Positions 1-8,552 of a stretch of 33,472 nucleotides of DNA are shown here, in pieces. The stretch covers positions 1 to 33,472 of the forward strand of contig JASJCU010000049.1 in the NCBI GenBank assembly GCA_030065815.1. The letters run 5' to 3'. How positions within the stretch are numbered: the first letter of the stretch is position 1; each line of letters opens with the position of its first letter. The notes under the pieces were generated by a model that was given only the letters and a program-made list of their open reading frames with translations, was not told the origin of the DNA and did no database searches. This stretch comes from Gammaproteobacteria bacterium (GTDB lineage: Bacteria; Pseudomonadota; Gammaproteobacteria; Chromatiales; Chromatiaceae). The position numbers were made by a program, and so were the translations under genes.

Positions 1-232
1 CGCGCCCGCTCCGGTAGTCCTCGCGACCGAGGACCCGTGCACGCGCCTCGAAACGGGCCAGCGGTATGACGCCATAGCCGCGGTGACGGAACGGCTCGAG
101 GCCGTCGACAGCACCCTGCAGCGGGGCTTGCGGCGCGACCACACCCGGCCCGTGATAGACCGCGTCGTCGCGCAGCAGCCACCAGGCCACGGCGACCAGC
201 AACACGAGGAGCAGCAGACGGCCCAGCGTCAT
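1..232 (-). CDS. Membrane-anchored hypothetical protein, N-terminal part only
   Basis: The reading frame begins with an ATG at 232 and runs off the left edge, so about 77 residues are visible. They start with a hydrophobic segment (residues 5-20, LLLLVLLVAVAWWLL-type) acting as an uncleaved anchor or signal peptide. A soluble part follows with the motifs HGPGVVAP, RHRGYGVIPLARFEARARVL and GREDYRSGR. I recall similar proteins with a GREDYR-type motif as uncharacterised in proteobacteria; that is memory, not a search. The C-terminus is outside the window. The start codon overlaps, as ATGA, the stop of a doubtful upstream open frame (see the 233-1105 entry). Function is unknown. Coding status is supported by the signal-anchor pattern and G/C third positions. 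Confidence 0.7.
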   Translation of the reverse strand, partial: MTLGRLLLLVLLVAVAWWLLRDDAVYHGPGVVAPQAPLQGAVDGLEPFRHRGYGVIPLARFEARARVLGREDYRSGR

Positions 233-1105
233 GACGGCGCGGCGCGGCCGCTGCGCCGGCGGCCATTGCGCATCCCGACTACCGGCGCCAACGCCATCGC
301 GAAACCGCGGTGGCCCGTCGGCGTATGCACACCGGCACCCTCGCCGGCCCGCGCGACGCCGATCCGGATCAGGAGCGGCAGCGGCAGCACCGTGGGCGTC
401 GGGTTGCGCTCCTCGACGCAGGGGCCGACCGGTGCCGCGACCGGCGTCGTCATTATCGCCGCGGCCACGCTCGCAGCGACCCCGACCCGGAGCCGTGCCA
501 CGAGGCCGAGCGCGGTGATCGCCGGGCCTGGCGCCAACGCGATGTCGGGCACGCCGATCCGGACGATCACGCCGGCGACCCGGCGGGGACCTGGCCGCCG
601 CGGGCCACGGGGATCTCGATCACACCCCCGGCGATCAGGAACGGGCCGCCGCCCACCAGGATCCGGTGACGCTCGGACCCCGCGCGGCCGAAGGCCGCCA
701 ACACCGGCCCGGCCGGGCACCGCACCCGGGCCAACGCCGCAGCCACAGGATTCGCGTGGCCATCGCCGGCAGCCGACCGTGCTGGCGGGCGCGCTCGGAG
801 TCGGCGGTGGCCGGACGGTCGGCGAGGACCACGATAACGGCAATGTCGTCGATGCCGCGCGTGGCCTGGGCCCGGAAACACCGCCCACGGATGCGGATCG
901 AGTCGCGATTCGGGCATGGTCACGGGATATCCGGATGCGGCCAGGGACGCTATTCTGCCGTGCCGCCGGCACCGTGCCCAGCACGCCGGGCACACGGCCT
1001 CGACGGCCGCGGTACGCCGCCGGCGCACGGCTGGACTTCACCGTCGCGACGCAACACACTGCCGATGCCAGACCCGGCCACCCGCGGACCGTTGGCAGGA
1101 CCGCC
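233..1105. other. Long GC-rich stretch without a confident gene
   Basis: About 870 bp lie between the divergent partial gene and alr. Several frames are open only because the DNA is GC-rich. The best candidate is a minus-strand frame ending at 229. Its last roughly 115 codons have about 90 percent G/C in third position, and its TGA overlaps the ATG of the next gene as ATGA. However, the peptide is low-complexity (VIVRIGVPDIAL, then LLIRIGVARAG) and I do not recognise it. A second minus frame reads ILVGGGPFLIAGGVIEIPVARGG near 567-670, which could mean one decayed gene broken by a frameshift. The motif ATCCGGATC-GGCGT occurs twice. No clear alr promoter was found. Confidence 0.3.
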
Positions 1106-2182
1106 ATGAGCAGACCGACATTCGCGATCATCGACAGCGGCGCCTTCGTCGCCAACTACCGCTACGCGAAGTCGCTGGCGCCGGGCGCGCGCGCGCTCGC
1201 CGTGGTCAAGGCCAACGCCTATGGGCATGGCGCGGTGCGCCTGGCGCGCGCGCTCGGTGACGAGGCCGACGCGTTCGGCGTCGCCTGCAGCGAGGAGGCG
1301 GTCGAGCTGCGCGAGGCCGGCATCGGCAACCCGATCCTGGTGCTCGAGGGCGCATTCAGCGCCGACGAGGTCGACCTCGCCGCCCGCCTGCGGCTCGACC
1401 TGACGGTGCACTCGGAGCGGCAGCTCGAATGGCTGCTGGCCGCCCGCCCGGCGCACGCGATCGACACCTGGATCAAGATCGACACCGGCATGCACCGGCT
1501 CGGCTTCGCGCCGGAGGACGCGGCCGGCGTCTACCGTCGTCTGCAGGCCAGCGCCAACGTCGGCGGCATCACGCTGATGTCGCACTTCGCGCGCGCCGAC
1601 GAGACCGATGTCCCGGCGACCGCGCAGCAGCTCGGCCGCTTCCTGCACGCCAGCGGCGGCATCGTCGCGCCGCGCAGCCTGGCCAATTCGGCGGCCGTTC
1701 TGGCCTGGCCGGACAGCCACGCCGACTGGATCCGCCCCGGCATCATGCTCTACGGCAGCTCGCCGCTCGACGGTGGTGCGAATCACGACGCGCCGCTGCG
1801 CCCGGTCATGCGTCTGGAATCGCAGCTGATCGCGATCCACCAGCTCGCCGCCGGGGAATCGATCGGCTACGGCGGCCGTTTCACCTGCGCGGCGCCGACC
1901 CGGGTCGGCGTCGTCGCGATCGGCTATGCCGACGGCTACCCGCGGCATGCGCCCGACGGTACGCCGGTCGCGGTCGGCGGCAGGCTGACGCGACTGATCG
2001 GACGGGTGTCGATGGACATGATCACGGTCGATCTGACCGCGCTGCCGGACGCGCAGATCGGCGACACCGTGCAGCTCTGGGGCGACCGGGTGCAGGCCGC
2101 GGACGTCGCCCGGCACTGCGACACGATCGCCTATGAGCTGTTCACGCGCATCTCGCGGCGCGTCCACTTCATCTACCGCTGA
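1106..2182 (+). CDS. alr: Alanine racemase
   Basis: This is a 358-residue PLP enzyme of fold type III that interconverts L- and D-alanine in the cytoplasm, supplying D-alanine for peptidoglycan. The PLP-binding lysine is K35 in VVKANAYGHG. The second catalytic tyrosine is Y255 in SIGYGGRFT. The substrate-site arginine region (KIDTGMHRLGF) and the C-terminal GRVSMDMITVDLT signature are also present. The frame stays open far upstream, but the conserved N-terminus and an AGGA ribosome site six bases before the ATG fix the start at 1106. The length is normal for the family. It is followed 78 bp later by the patatin gene on the same strand. The usual dnaB neighbour is not in view. Confidence 0.95.
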   Translation: MSRPTFAIIDSGAFVANYRYAKSLAPGARALAVVKANAYGHGAVRLARALGDEADAFGVACSEEAVELREAGIGNPILVLEGAFSADEVDLAARLRLDLTVHSERQLEWLLAARPAHAIDTWIKIDTGMHRLGFAPEDAAGVYRRLQASANVGGITLMSHFARADETDVPATAQQLGRFLHASGGIVAPRSLANSAAVLAWPDSHADWIRPGIMLYGSSPLDGGANHDAPLRPVMRLESQLIAIHQLAAGESIGYGGRFTCAAPTRVGVVAIGYADGYPRHAPDGTPVAVGGRLTRLIGRVSMDMITVDLTALPDAQIGDTVQLWGDRVQAADVARHCDTIAYELFTRISRRVHFIYR

Positions 2183-2260
2183 ATCTGCCGCTGAGCAGGC
2201 CGCCCATGCACCCGGCCACACCGCGATCAAGGCGGGGGCCGACGCGCCGCTACAAGGCTC

Positions 2261-3133
2261 ATGAGCGACAAGAAGATGATTCCCGTGCTGGCCGGCGGCG
2301 GTACACGCCTGCCGGCGCACGTCGGTGTGCTGACTGCGCTCGAGCAGATGGACTACCGCATCCAGAAGATCATCGGCGTGTCCGGTGGCAGCATCGTCGC
2401 CGCGCTGTACGCCCACGGCTACTCGACGGAATACCTGAAGAACCTCGCGTTCGAGGTCGACTTCCGGCAGTTTCGCGGATTTTCGCTGCACAAGCTGCTG
2501 TTCCATGGCGGCCTGTCGACCGGTGAACGGTTCGAGTCGTGGCTCGACGACCAGCTCGGCGGCGCGACCTTCGGCGACCTGCAGCGCGAGCTGCACGTCG
2601 TCGCCACCGATGTCCGCTCCGGTGAGCCGGTGATCTTCGACCACGACAGCTCGCCGGACCTCGCGGTCGCGCGCGCGGTGCGCTTCTCGATGGGAATCCC
2701 GCTGCTGTTCACGTTCGAGGCGTACAAGCAGCACCTGATGGTCGACGGCAGCATCCTCGCCGAAGACGCGCTGTACCATGCGTGGACCGACGACGACACG
2801 CCGGTCGTCTACTTTCGCCTGCGCTCGACCCGTGAGGCCAGCGCGGTCAAGGAGTCGGCGTGGTTTCCGCTGCCCGATTACCTGACCATGCTGATCCGCA
2901 CGTTCATGACCAGCATCTCGCGCGAGTTCATCAGCACGCCGTACTGGCACAACACGGTCGTCATCGAGACCGACCACTTCTCGCCGCTCGAGTTCTCGCT
3001 GTCGGTCGAACAGAAGGACACGCTGTTCCGGCGCGGCCTGGACACCGTGCGCACGGTCCTGCCGGTGAAACTTGGACAGCAGGCGCCGCAGCTGCCGACC
3101 GGGCTGCGCGGCGCGAACGTCGCGCCGTTGTAG
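2261..3133 (+). CDS. Patatin-like phospholipase family protein
   Basis: This 290-residue protein carries the patatin lipid acyl hydrolase fold. The oxyanion-hole glycines sit in LAGGGTRLPAHVG (residues 10-22). The nucleophile elbow is GVSGGS with Ser41, and the catalytic aspartate is probably D162 in VDGS. There is no signal peptide, so it should act in the cytoplasm or on the inner membrane face. The second half (residues about 190-290) resembles the C-terminal extension of bacterial patatins, without further domains. The stop lies only 9 bp before the PrsT-like gene, so the two are almost certainly co-transcribed. The physiological substrate is unknown; a role in lipid turnover linked to the exopolysaccharide/PEP-CTERM system is only an inference from position. 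Confidence 0.88.
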   Translation: MSDKKMIPVLAGGGTRLPAHVGVLTALEQMDYRIQKIIGVSGGSIVAALYAHGYSTEYLKNLAFEVDFRQFRGFSLHKLLFHGGLSTGERFESWLDDQLGGATFGDLQRELHVVATDVRSGEPVIFDHDSSPDLAVARAVRFSMGIPLLFTFEAYKQHLMVDGSILAEDALYHAWTDDDTPVVYFRLRSTREASAVKESAWFPLPDYLTMLIRTFMTSISREFISTPYWHNTVVIETDHFSPLEFSLSVEQKDTLFRRGLDTVRTVLPVKLGQQAPQLPTGLRGANVAPL

Positions 3134-3142
3134 AATCGGCGG

Positions 3143-5956
3143 ATGAACACCGACACAGCCCTGCGCTCGCGCCTGATCGGCCTGCTCGCCGCGCTGCTGC
3201 TGCCGGGGGGCCTGTTGGCCGCCGACCCGGTGGCGGTGCGCTATTACGAGGACGCGGTGGCGCGTTTCAACAATGGCGACGCCAAAGGCGCCGAGATCCA
3301 GCTGAAAAACGCACTGTCGCGCGACCCCGGCCAGCTCGCCGCGCGCATCCTGATGGGGCGGATCCAACTCGAGCTCGGCAACGCACTGCAAGCCGAGGAG
3401 GAACTGGTGCTGGCCAACCAGCTCGGCGCCGACCGTACCGCGACGGCACTGCCTCTAGCGCGCGCGCGCAACCGCCTCGGCAAGTACGAACTGAACATCG
3501 AACAGCTGATCCCGACCGAGATCCCGATCGACGCCCAGGCCGATGTCTGGGTCGAACTCGGCATCGCGCGACTGAAGAGCGGCGACCCCGACGGCGCGCG
3601 GATCGCGTTCCAGCAGGCCGTGACGATCGAGCCGTTGCACGCCGGCGGCATGATCGGCAAGGCGCAGGTCGCACTCGACGCCGGCGAGTTCGCCACCGCG
3701 GAACGCCTGGCCGGCGACGCCGTCGAGCACAACCCGGACAGTTCCGGCGCCTGGTTCGCCAAGGCATCGGCGCTGCACGCCCAGGGCAGACATGCGCAGG
3801 CGGCGCAGGCCTACGCCCGGGCCAGCGACCTCGCCCCCGGCAACACCGCGGCGGCGCTCGGCGAGGCGACGGCGCTGCTCGATGGTGGCGACGCGGCCAA
3901 GGCATCGGCGCTGCTGGCGGCGATGCGCAAGGACTACCCGTGGATGGCCGAGGCGCCGTTCCTGCACGCCAAGGCACTGCGCGAACTCGGCAAGCCCGAC
4001 GACGCGCAGCGTGCGCTCGAGGCCGCCGGCGAGATCCTCGATCCGGTCCCGGTCAGCGACCTCAGGGACAACCCGGCGCTGCTGCGCCTCGCCGGCATTC
4101 TGGCCGCACAGAACCAACGCATGGAGCGTGCCTACCAGGCGATCTCGCTGTATCTGCAGCAGCGCCCCGGTGACCTGCAGACGCGCAAGCTGTTTGCGCG
4201 CATCGCGTTGGCGATGGGCAAGCCCGCTGACGTCAAACGCAGCCTGGTACCGCTGATCACCGCGGGGCGCGCCGACGCCGAGCTGCTCGGCCTGCTCGGT
4301 GACGCCAGCGCCCAGGCACACGACTTCATCGCCGCAGAAAGCTACTACCGCGAGGCGCTCGCCAACCACCGTGGCGGACCGGCGCTGATCGGCCGGCTCG
4401 GCGCGCTGCAGTACCGACAGGGTCAGCGCGAGCGGGCACTCGACACGCTGCAGATCGTCACGGAGCAGGAGCCGTCGGGCGCCACCCTCGGGGTCTCGCT
4501 GTACACCGCGGTCCTGCATCTCGCCGAAGGGCGGATCGACAGGGCACGCGACATCACCGAACAGATACTCGCCGGGCAGCCCGACAACCTCGTCGCGCTC
4601 AACCTGCGTGCCGCCGTCGCAATCACGTCCGGCGATCGCGACAGCGGCCGCCAGCAACTCGAGGCGCTGCTGGCCAAGGCACCCGAGTTTCGCCCGGCCA
4701 AATACAACCTGGCAAAGCTGCACGCCCTCGATGGGCGCTATCGTGAGGCCGAGGCCATCCTGCACGGCTTCCTGACCGAGAACGCCAACGACCAACGCGC
4801 GCTGTTGGAGCTCGGACGCCTCGCCACGCTGCGCAACGACAGCCGCACGGCGATTGGTTTCTACGAGAAGATCCGCGAGCTCGATCCCAAGGCGCTGATC
4901 GCGACGACCGAGCTGATCGACCTGTACCTCGCCGAGTCGCGTCCCGCGGATGCGATGAAGACGGCGCTGGACCTCAACAGCGTACGGCTCGACGACTTCC
5001 ACGCCCACGCGACGCTGGCCGCGGTACAGGTGATTCGCGAGGAGTACCAGGACGCCAGGTCCACGCTCGGCCGGGCGGTACTGCTCGCCGGCTACGATTC
5101 GCGCAAGCTGCTGCGTGCCGCGACACTGCAATATGCCGCACAGGCGCACGACGATGCCGTGGCCACGCTGGACAGACTGCTCAAGGAGCAACCGGATGCA
5201 CTCGCAGCCCGCCGGCTGCTGGGCGAAGTCCTGTTCACGCAGGGAAAGCTTTCGCAGGCGCGCAAACAGGTCGAGGCCGTCCTCGAACGGCGACCCGACG
5301 ACCTGTACGCGCTGGCGATGCTCGGCGACATCCAGATGGCCGAAAGGCAGCCGGCGGCCGCGGTTGCGACATACACACGGGCGATCGCGATTGACGCGCA
5401 ACCGGAACTGCTGGTCAGCGCCTTCCATGCCCGCAACCGGACCGGCCAGGGCGACGCGGCGCTCGCCGAACTGGAGGCCTGGCAGGACGCCAACCCCGAT
5501 ACCGCGGTCGTGCTGCGCGCGCTCGCGGAGCACCTCCACCAACGCGGCCGGGCCGAACAGGCCCATGGCTACTACCGGCGCCTGATCGCACTGACCCCCG
5601 ACGATGCCCGCTCGCTCAACAACATGGCCAACCTGCTGATGGACATCGATGCCGAGCAGGCGTTCCGCGCTGCCCGCCAGGCACTGGAACTGGACGGTGA
5701 CAATCCGGCCATCCTCGACACCATGGGTTGGGCACTGGTGCAGATCGGTGACCTGGAGAAAGGCATCGCCCATCTGCGCGACGCCGTCGCCCGCAATGGC
5801 CGTTCAGCCACCACCCGCTACCATCTGGGTGCCGCGCTCGAGGAATACGGCAGCCGCATCGAGGCCCGGCGCCAGCTGCAGCTGGCATTGCGACTCGGCA
5901 CCGACAGCGCCCCGTGGGCCGAGGATGCGCGCCTGCGGCTGCAACGCCTGAACTGA
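3143..5956 (+). CDS. prsT: PEP-CTERM system TPR-repeat protein (PrsT-like)
   Basis: This is a 937-residue exported protein made almost entirely of tetratricopeptide repeats from about residue 30 to the end. It matches the length and layout of the TPR protein that accompanies exosortase/PEP-CTERM systems (PrsT, formerly PEP_TPR_lipo). The N-terminus has a signal sequence (residues 10-26, LIGLLAALLLPGGLLAA) that would be cleaved before ADP. Many family members are annotated as lipoproteins, but no lipobox cysteine is present here, so it is probably a soluble periplasmic protein. Repeat consensus residues (Gly/Ala-Tyr-Pro spacing, e.g. AAESYYREAL, NNMANLLMD) are clear. It lies 9 bp after the patatin gene and converges on a PEP-CTERM substrate gene. 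A scaffolding role in EPS assembly or protein sorting is inferred from the family. Confidence 0.88.
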   Translation: MNTDTALRSRLIGLLAALLLPGGLLAADPVAVRYYEDAVARFNNGDAKGAEIQLKNALSRDPGQLAARILMGRIQLELGNALQAEEELVLANQLGADRTATALPLARARNRLGKYELNIEQLIPTEIPIDAQADVWVELGIARLKSGDPDGARIAFQQAVTIEPLHAGGMIGKAQVALDAGEFATAERLAGDAVEHNPDSSGAWFAKASALHAQGRHAQAAQAYARASDLAPGNTAAALGEATALLDGGDAAKASALLAAMRKDYPWMAEAPFLHAKALRELGKPDDAQRALEAAGEILDPVPVSDLRDNPALLRLAGILAAQNQRMERAYQAISLYLQQRPGDLQTRKLFARIALAMGKPADVKRSLVPLITAGRADAELLGLLGDASAQAHDFIAAESYYREALANHRGGPALIGRLGALQYRQGQRERALDTLQIVTEQEPSGATLGVSLYTAVLHLAEGRIDRARDITEQILAGQPDNLVALNLRAAVAITSGDRDSGRQQLEALLAKAPEFRPAKYNLAKLHALDGRYREAEAILHGFLTENANDQRALLELGRLATLRNDSRTAIGFYEKIRELDPKALIATTELIDLYLAESRPADAMKTALDLNSVRLDDFHAHATLAAVQVIREEYQDARSTLGRAVLLAGYDSRKLLRAATLQYAAQAHDDAVATLDRLLKEQPDALAARRLLGEVLFTQGKLSQARKQVEAVLERRPDDLYALAMLGDIQMAERQPAAAVATYTRAIAIDAQPELLVSAFHARNRTGQGDAALAELEAWQDANPDTAVVLRALAEHLHQRGRAEQAHGYYRRLIALTPDDARSLNNMANLLMDIDAEQAFRAARQALELDGDNPAILDTMGWALVQIGDLEKGIAHLRDAVARNGRSATTRYHLGAALEEYGSRIEARRQLQLALRLGTDSAPWAEDARLRLQRLN

Positions 5957-6074
5957 GAGGCGGCCAACGCGACCCGCGATCGACGGCCGGGTCGTCGCGC
6001 CGGCTAGGCCGCCTTCGCCGGCTGCCGGTCGTTCACTCCGCGCGATCGTGCCGCGCTCGAGCGGCGTCTCGCGT

Positions 6075-6126
6075 CACAACGAAAAGGCCTGCGCGGCGAT
6101 AGCTGCGCAGGCCCTTTTGCGTTGTG
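6075..6126. terminator. Bidirectional intrinsic terminator between prsT and the PEP-CTERM gene
   Basis: This is a long near-perfect inverted repeat. The outer arms are CACAACG and CGTTGTG. The inner arms are AAAAGGCCTGCGC and GCGCAGGCCCTTTT, with one extra C. It has an A-tract on one side and a T-tract on the other, so it can terminate both convergent genes. Confidence 0.9.
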
Positions 6127-6162
6127 CAAGGTCGCAGCCCGGTGCCTACACCGGGCGCTCCG

Positions 6163-7038
6163 TCACTTGCGACGCTTGCTGCCGTAGGCGATGCCAACCA
6201 AGCCCAGACCGAACAGGGCAAGCGGTGCCGGCACCGGCACACCGGTGTTCGGTGGCGGCGGAGGCGGCGGCAACAATGCGCCCGAGACCGACATGATCTT
6301 GAAATGGTCGTTGAGTTTCGGGCAGCCGTTGTTGTCGTTGATGCAGTTGTCACCGAACACGCTGTTGTGGGCCGCCACGATCCAGTAACGCGAGGTCGCC
6401 GGCGTCAGCGGACCGGCGCCATCGGGGTCGGCATTGACGGCACCGTCGATCGGGCTCAGGTCGTAGTCGGCGATGTGGGTCCAGCCGTTGGCGGTCAGGC
6501 CCTCGTTCGTGGCGTTGAAGACGACGCCGGTGAGATCGGGATCACCCGCACCACCGCCCTCGTAGGCGAGCAGGTTGATGTCGGCGTCGCCGGAGACGAA
6601 ACCGATCTGGATGTCGTTCAGCGCGACCGAGTTGCCGACACCGAAATCGAACAGCACGAGATCGTAGCGCTGGTCGTTATCGACGGCATGCTCGGGCGTG
6701 CTGCCTTCACCGGTGTCACCGGCGCCGGCATCGGCGTTCCGGACACCGAGCCCGCTACCGTAGTGGGTGATCGAGCCGAGTTCGAGCTGGGTGTTTCCGG
6801 CCGTCGTGTTGGCCCACCCGGAGACGGTCACGTTGACGGCACCTGCCCCCACGCCCTGGTAGGTGCGGCCCTGTGAGAAATTGCCGCTGCCGCTGCCGCA
6901 GTTACCGCCCGGGCCCACGGTGGCGACGCAGTTCGCCGAGTCGAAGGTCCAGGTCACATCCGCGGCCGCGATGCCGGTGTAGTTCACGGCAGCCAGGCCA
7001 ACGACCGCGGCTGCAAGGGTTTTGCGAGTTAAGGTCAT
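6163..7038 (-). CDS. PEP-CTERM sorting domain exported protein
   Basis: This 291-residue secreted protein has an N-terminal signal peptide (MTLTRKTLAAAVVGLAAV..GIAAA, residues 1-26) and a beta-rich, Gly/Asp/Asn-rich body. The C-terminal sorting signal comprises a VPVPAPLAL motif, a hydrophobic stretch (LFGLGLVGIAYG) and a basic tail (SKRRK). Such tails are recognised and cleaved by an exosortase (XrtA type) at the inner membrane. The motif is a P-A-P variant of the usual P-E-P. Seven prolines precede the signal as a spacer. Paired cysteines (CVATVGPGGNC and CINDNNGC) could form small disulfide loops. The frame extends 37 codons upstream, but the signal peptide places the start at 7038. The mature protein's function is unknown. 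No exosortase gene lies in the window. Confidence 0.9.
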   Translation of the reverse strand: MTLTRKTLAAAVVGLAAVNYTGIAAADVTWTFDSANCVATVGPGGNCGSGSGNFSQGRTYQGVGAGAVNVTVSGWANTTAGNTQLELGSITHYGSGLGVRNADAGAGDTGEGSTPEHAVDNDQRYDLVLFDFGVGNSVALNDIQIGFVSGDADINLLAYEGGGAGDPDLTGVVFNATNEGLTANGWTHIADYDLSPIDGAVNADPDGAGPLTPATSRYWIVAAHNSVFGDNCINDNNGCPKLNDHFKIMSVSGALLPPPPPPPNTGVPVPAPLALFGLGLVGIAYGSKRRK

Positions 7039-7126
7039 GTTGTTTCTCAAGCCGCCCCGGCCCTGTGGCGAGGCTTGTTTCCTGTTGTTGATTCGATGCA
7101 ACTCACGTTGCCTGCCAAAACAGCAA

Positions 7127-7141
7127 GCATGGATCGCGCCA
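7127..7141 (-). promoter_or_regulatory. Predicted sigma-54 promoter of the PEP-CTERM gene
   Basis: Read on the minus strand, the site is TGGCGCGATCCATGC. It matches the -24/-12 consensus TGGCACG-N4-TTGC at all but two fixed positions and has the required GG-to-GC spacing. Transcription would start near 7115, leaving a leader of about 77 nt before the ATG at 7038. PEP-CTERM systems commonly encode the PrsK/PrsR pair, in which PrsR is a sigma-54 activator, so this assignment fits family knowledge. Confidence 0.6.
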
Positions 7142-7437
7142 AGAATCACTTGTCACATAAGAATCAGCGGCTTAGACGCCCCCGCGCGACCCGCTTCACG
7201 GTCGACTGTAAACATTGCTGACAGCCCACCAGCGTGCGCTTCCCAGACCCCGGTAATCCCGTTCCCGGTCGGCGATGCCACCGCCGACGGGCCGATTTCC
7301 GGCAGCGCGACACCAGGGCCGGGCGATGTCGCGACGCCCGGCGGCGCCGATGTGCGGCCAAGGTCCTGCCGCCCCGGCGGCCAGACCCCGCCGACGGCGG
7401 TGCGCTCAGTCAGGGAGTCGGCCGGGTGCGCGAATGC
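7142..7437. other. Intergenic region upstream of the PEP-CTERM promoter, after minE
   Basis: About 300 bp carry no recognisable gene. The part next to the sigma-54 site is AT-richer and would be where an enhancer-binding activator acts, but no clear repeated operator was found. The remainder is GC-rich. A small CCGCC-GAC-GGCGG hairpin lies near 7390 but has no T-tract, so the min operon terminator is not obvious. Confidence 0.4.
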
Positions 7438-7683
7438 TTAATCCGGCAGCACGATGTTGAGTTCGAGGATCTCGTGTGCGCCGTCCTGCTCGACGCTGAC
7501 CGATACCGCGTCGTTGTCGATTGCGACGTATTTGCGAATCACCTTCAACAAGTCGCGCTGCAGCTGCGGCAGATAGGACGGACCGCCGCCGCGGCGGTCG
7601 TGGGCGACCAGGATCTGCAGGCGCTCCTTGGCGATGGACGCGGAATTGCTCTTGCGTTGTTTGAAGAAATCCAGCAGCGCCAT
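7438..7683 (-). CDS. minE: Cell division topological specificity factor MinE
   Basis: This 81-residue protein binds membrane MinD, triggers its ATPase and drives the pole-to-pole oscillation that keeps Z-rings at midcell. The N-terminal amphipathic membrane-binding segment ([11 protein letters not shown]) and the anti-MinCD helix ([16 protein letters not shown], residues 15-30) are typical. The C-terminal dimerisation domain includes [16 protein letters not shown] and the final ELNIVLPD. Length is normal. It starts one base after the minD stop, showing tight coupling, and is the last gene of minCDE. Confidence 0.97.
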   Translation of the reverse strand: MALLDFFKQRKSNSASIAKERLQILVAHDRRGGGPSYLPQLQRDLLKVIRKYVAIDNDAVSVSVEQDGAHEILELNIVLPD

Positions 7684-7684
7684 G

Positions 7685-8494
7685 TCAGCCTCCGAACAGG
7701 CGGCCGAGCAGGCCCTTCTTTTCGACGGTCAGGAAGCGATGCGGCAGGTCCTCGCCGAGATAACGCGCGACCATATCGTTGTAGGCTTGGCCGGCGCTGC
7801 TGTCACGATCGAGGATCACCGGCACACCGGCATTCGACGAGTTCAGTACCGACGGCGATTCCGGGATCACGCCGATCAGGTCGAGCGACAGGATCTCCTG
7901 CACGTCCTCCAATGCCAACATCTCGCCGCGTTGCACGCGCTCCGGCGAGTAGCGCGTGACCAGTAGGTGCTCGCGGATACCCTCGAGATTCTGCTCGGCG
8001 CGCCGCGACTTGCTCGACAGGATGCCGATCATGCGGTCGGAGTCGCGCACCGACGAGACCTCCGGGTTGGTGACGACGATCGCATCGTCGGCGAAGTACA
8101 TCGCCAGCGTCGCGCCGCGTTCTATGCCGGCCGGCGAATCGCAGATGATGTACTCGAAGTCGCGGCCGAGCTCCTCGAGCACCTTGCCGACGCCGTCGAT
8201 GGTCAGCGCGTCCTTGTCGCGGGTCTGCGATGCCGGCAGCACGAACAGGTTGGGGTTGCGCTTGTCCTTGATCAGCGCCTGGCCGACGTTGGCGTCGCCC
8301 TGGATCACGTTGACGAAATCGAAAACGACACGGCGCTCACAGCCCATGATCAGGTCGAGGTTGCGCAGGCCGACGTCGAAGTCGATGACGACCGTCTTGA
8401 ACCCGCGTTCGGCCAACCCCATCGCGAACGCCGCGCTGGTCGTGGTCTTGCCAACCCCCCCCTTGCCGGAGGTCACTACGATAATGCGTGCCAA
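7685..8494 (-). CDS. minD: Septum site-determining ATPase MinD
   Basis: This 269-residue ParA/MinD-family ATPase recruits MinC to the membrane and oscillates with MinE. The deviant Walker A motif is [10 protein letters not shown] (signature lysine K11, K16). Switch I lies at [11 protein letters not shown] and Walker B at [11 protein letters not shown]. The C-terminus ends in an amphipathic membrane-targeting helix ([16 protein letters not shown]). All are canonical, and the length matches the family. Gene order minC-minD-minE and spacings of 58 bp and 1 bp indicate one operon. Confidence 0.98.
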   Translation of the reverse strand: MARIIVVTSGKGGVGKTTTSAAFAMGLAERGFKTVVIDFDVGLRNLDLIMGCERRVVFDFVNVIQGDANVGQALIKDKRNPNLFVLPASQTRDKDALTIDGVGKVLEELGRDFEYIICDSPAGIERGATLAMYFADDAIVVTNPEVSSVRDSDRMIGILSSKSRRAEQNLEGIREHLLVTRYSPERVQRGEMLALEDVQEILSLDLIGVIPESPSVLNSSNAGVPVILDRDSSAGQAYNDMVARYLGEDLPHRFLTVEKKGLLGRLFGG

Positions 8495-8552
8495 CTGACT
8501 GCTCCTCAGGACCCGTGGTCCGCGTTGGTCGAATTGAATGCGCGCCGGCCGC

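Noticed and set aside
83-1105. N-terminal extension of the alanine racemase frame by 341 codons
   Set aside because: The extension is Arg/Pro/Thr-rich, lacks homology to any part of alanine racemase, and a good ribosome site with a family-typical N-terminus is present at 1106.
950-3391. An 813-codon minus-strand open frame across alr and the patatin gene
   Set aside because: It is the reverse-strand shadow of two well-supported genes; there are no recognisable motifs.
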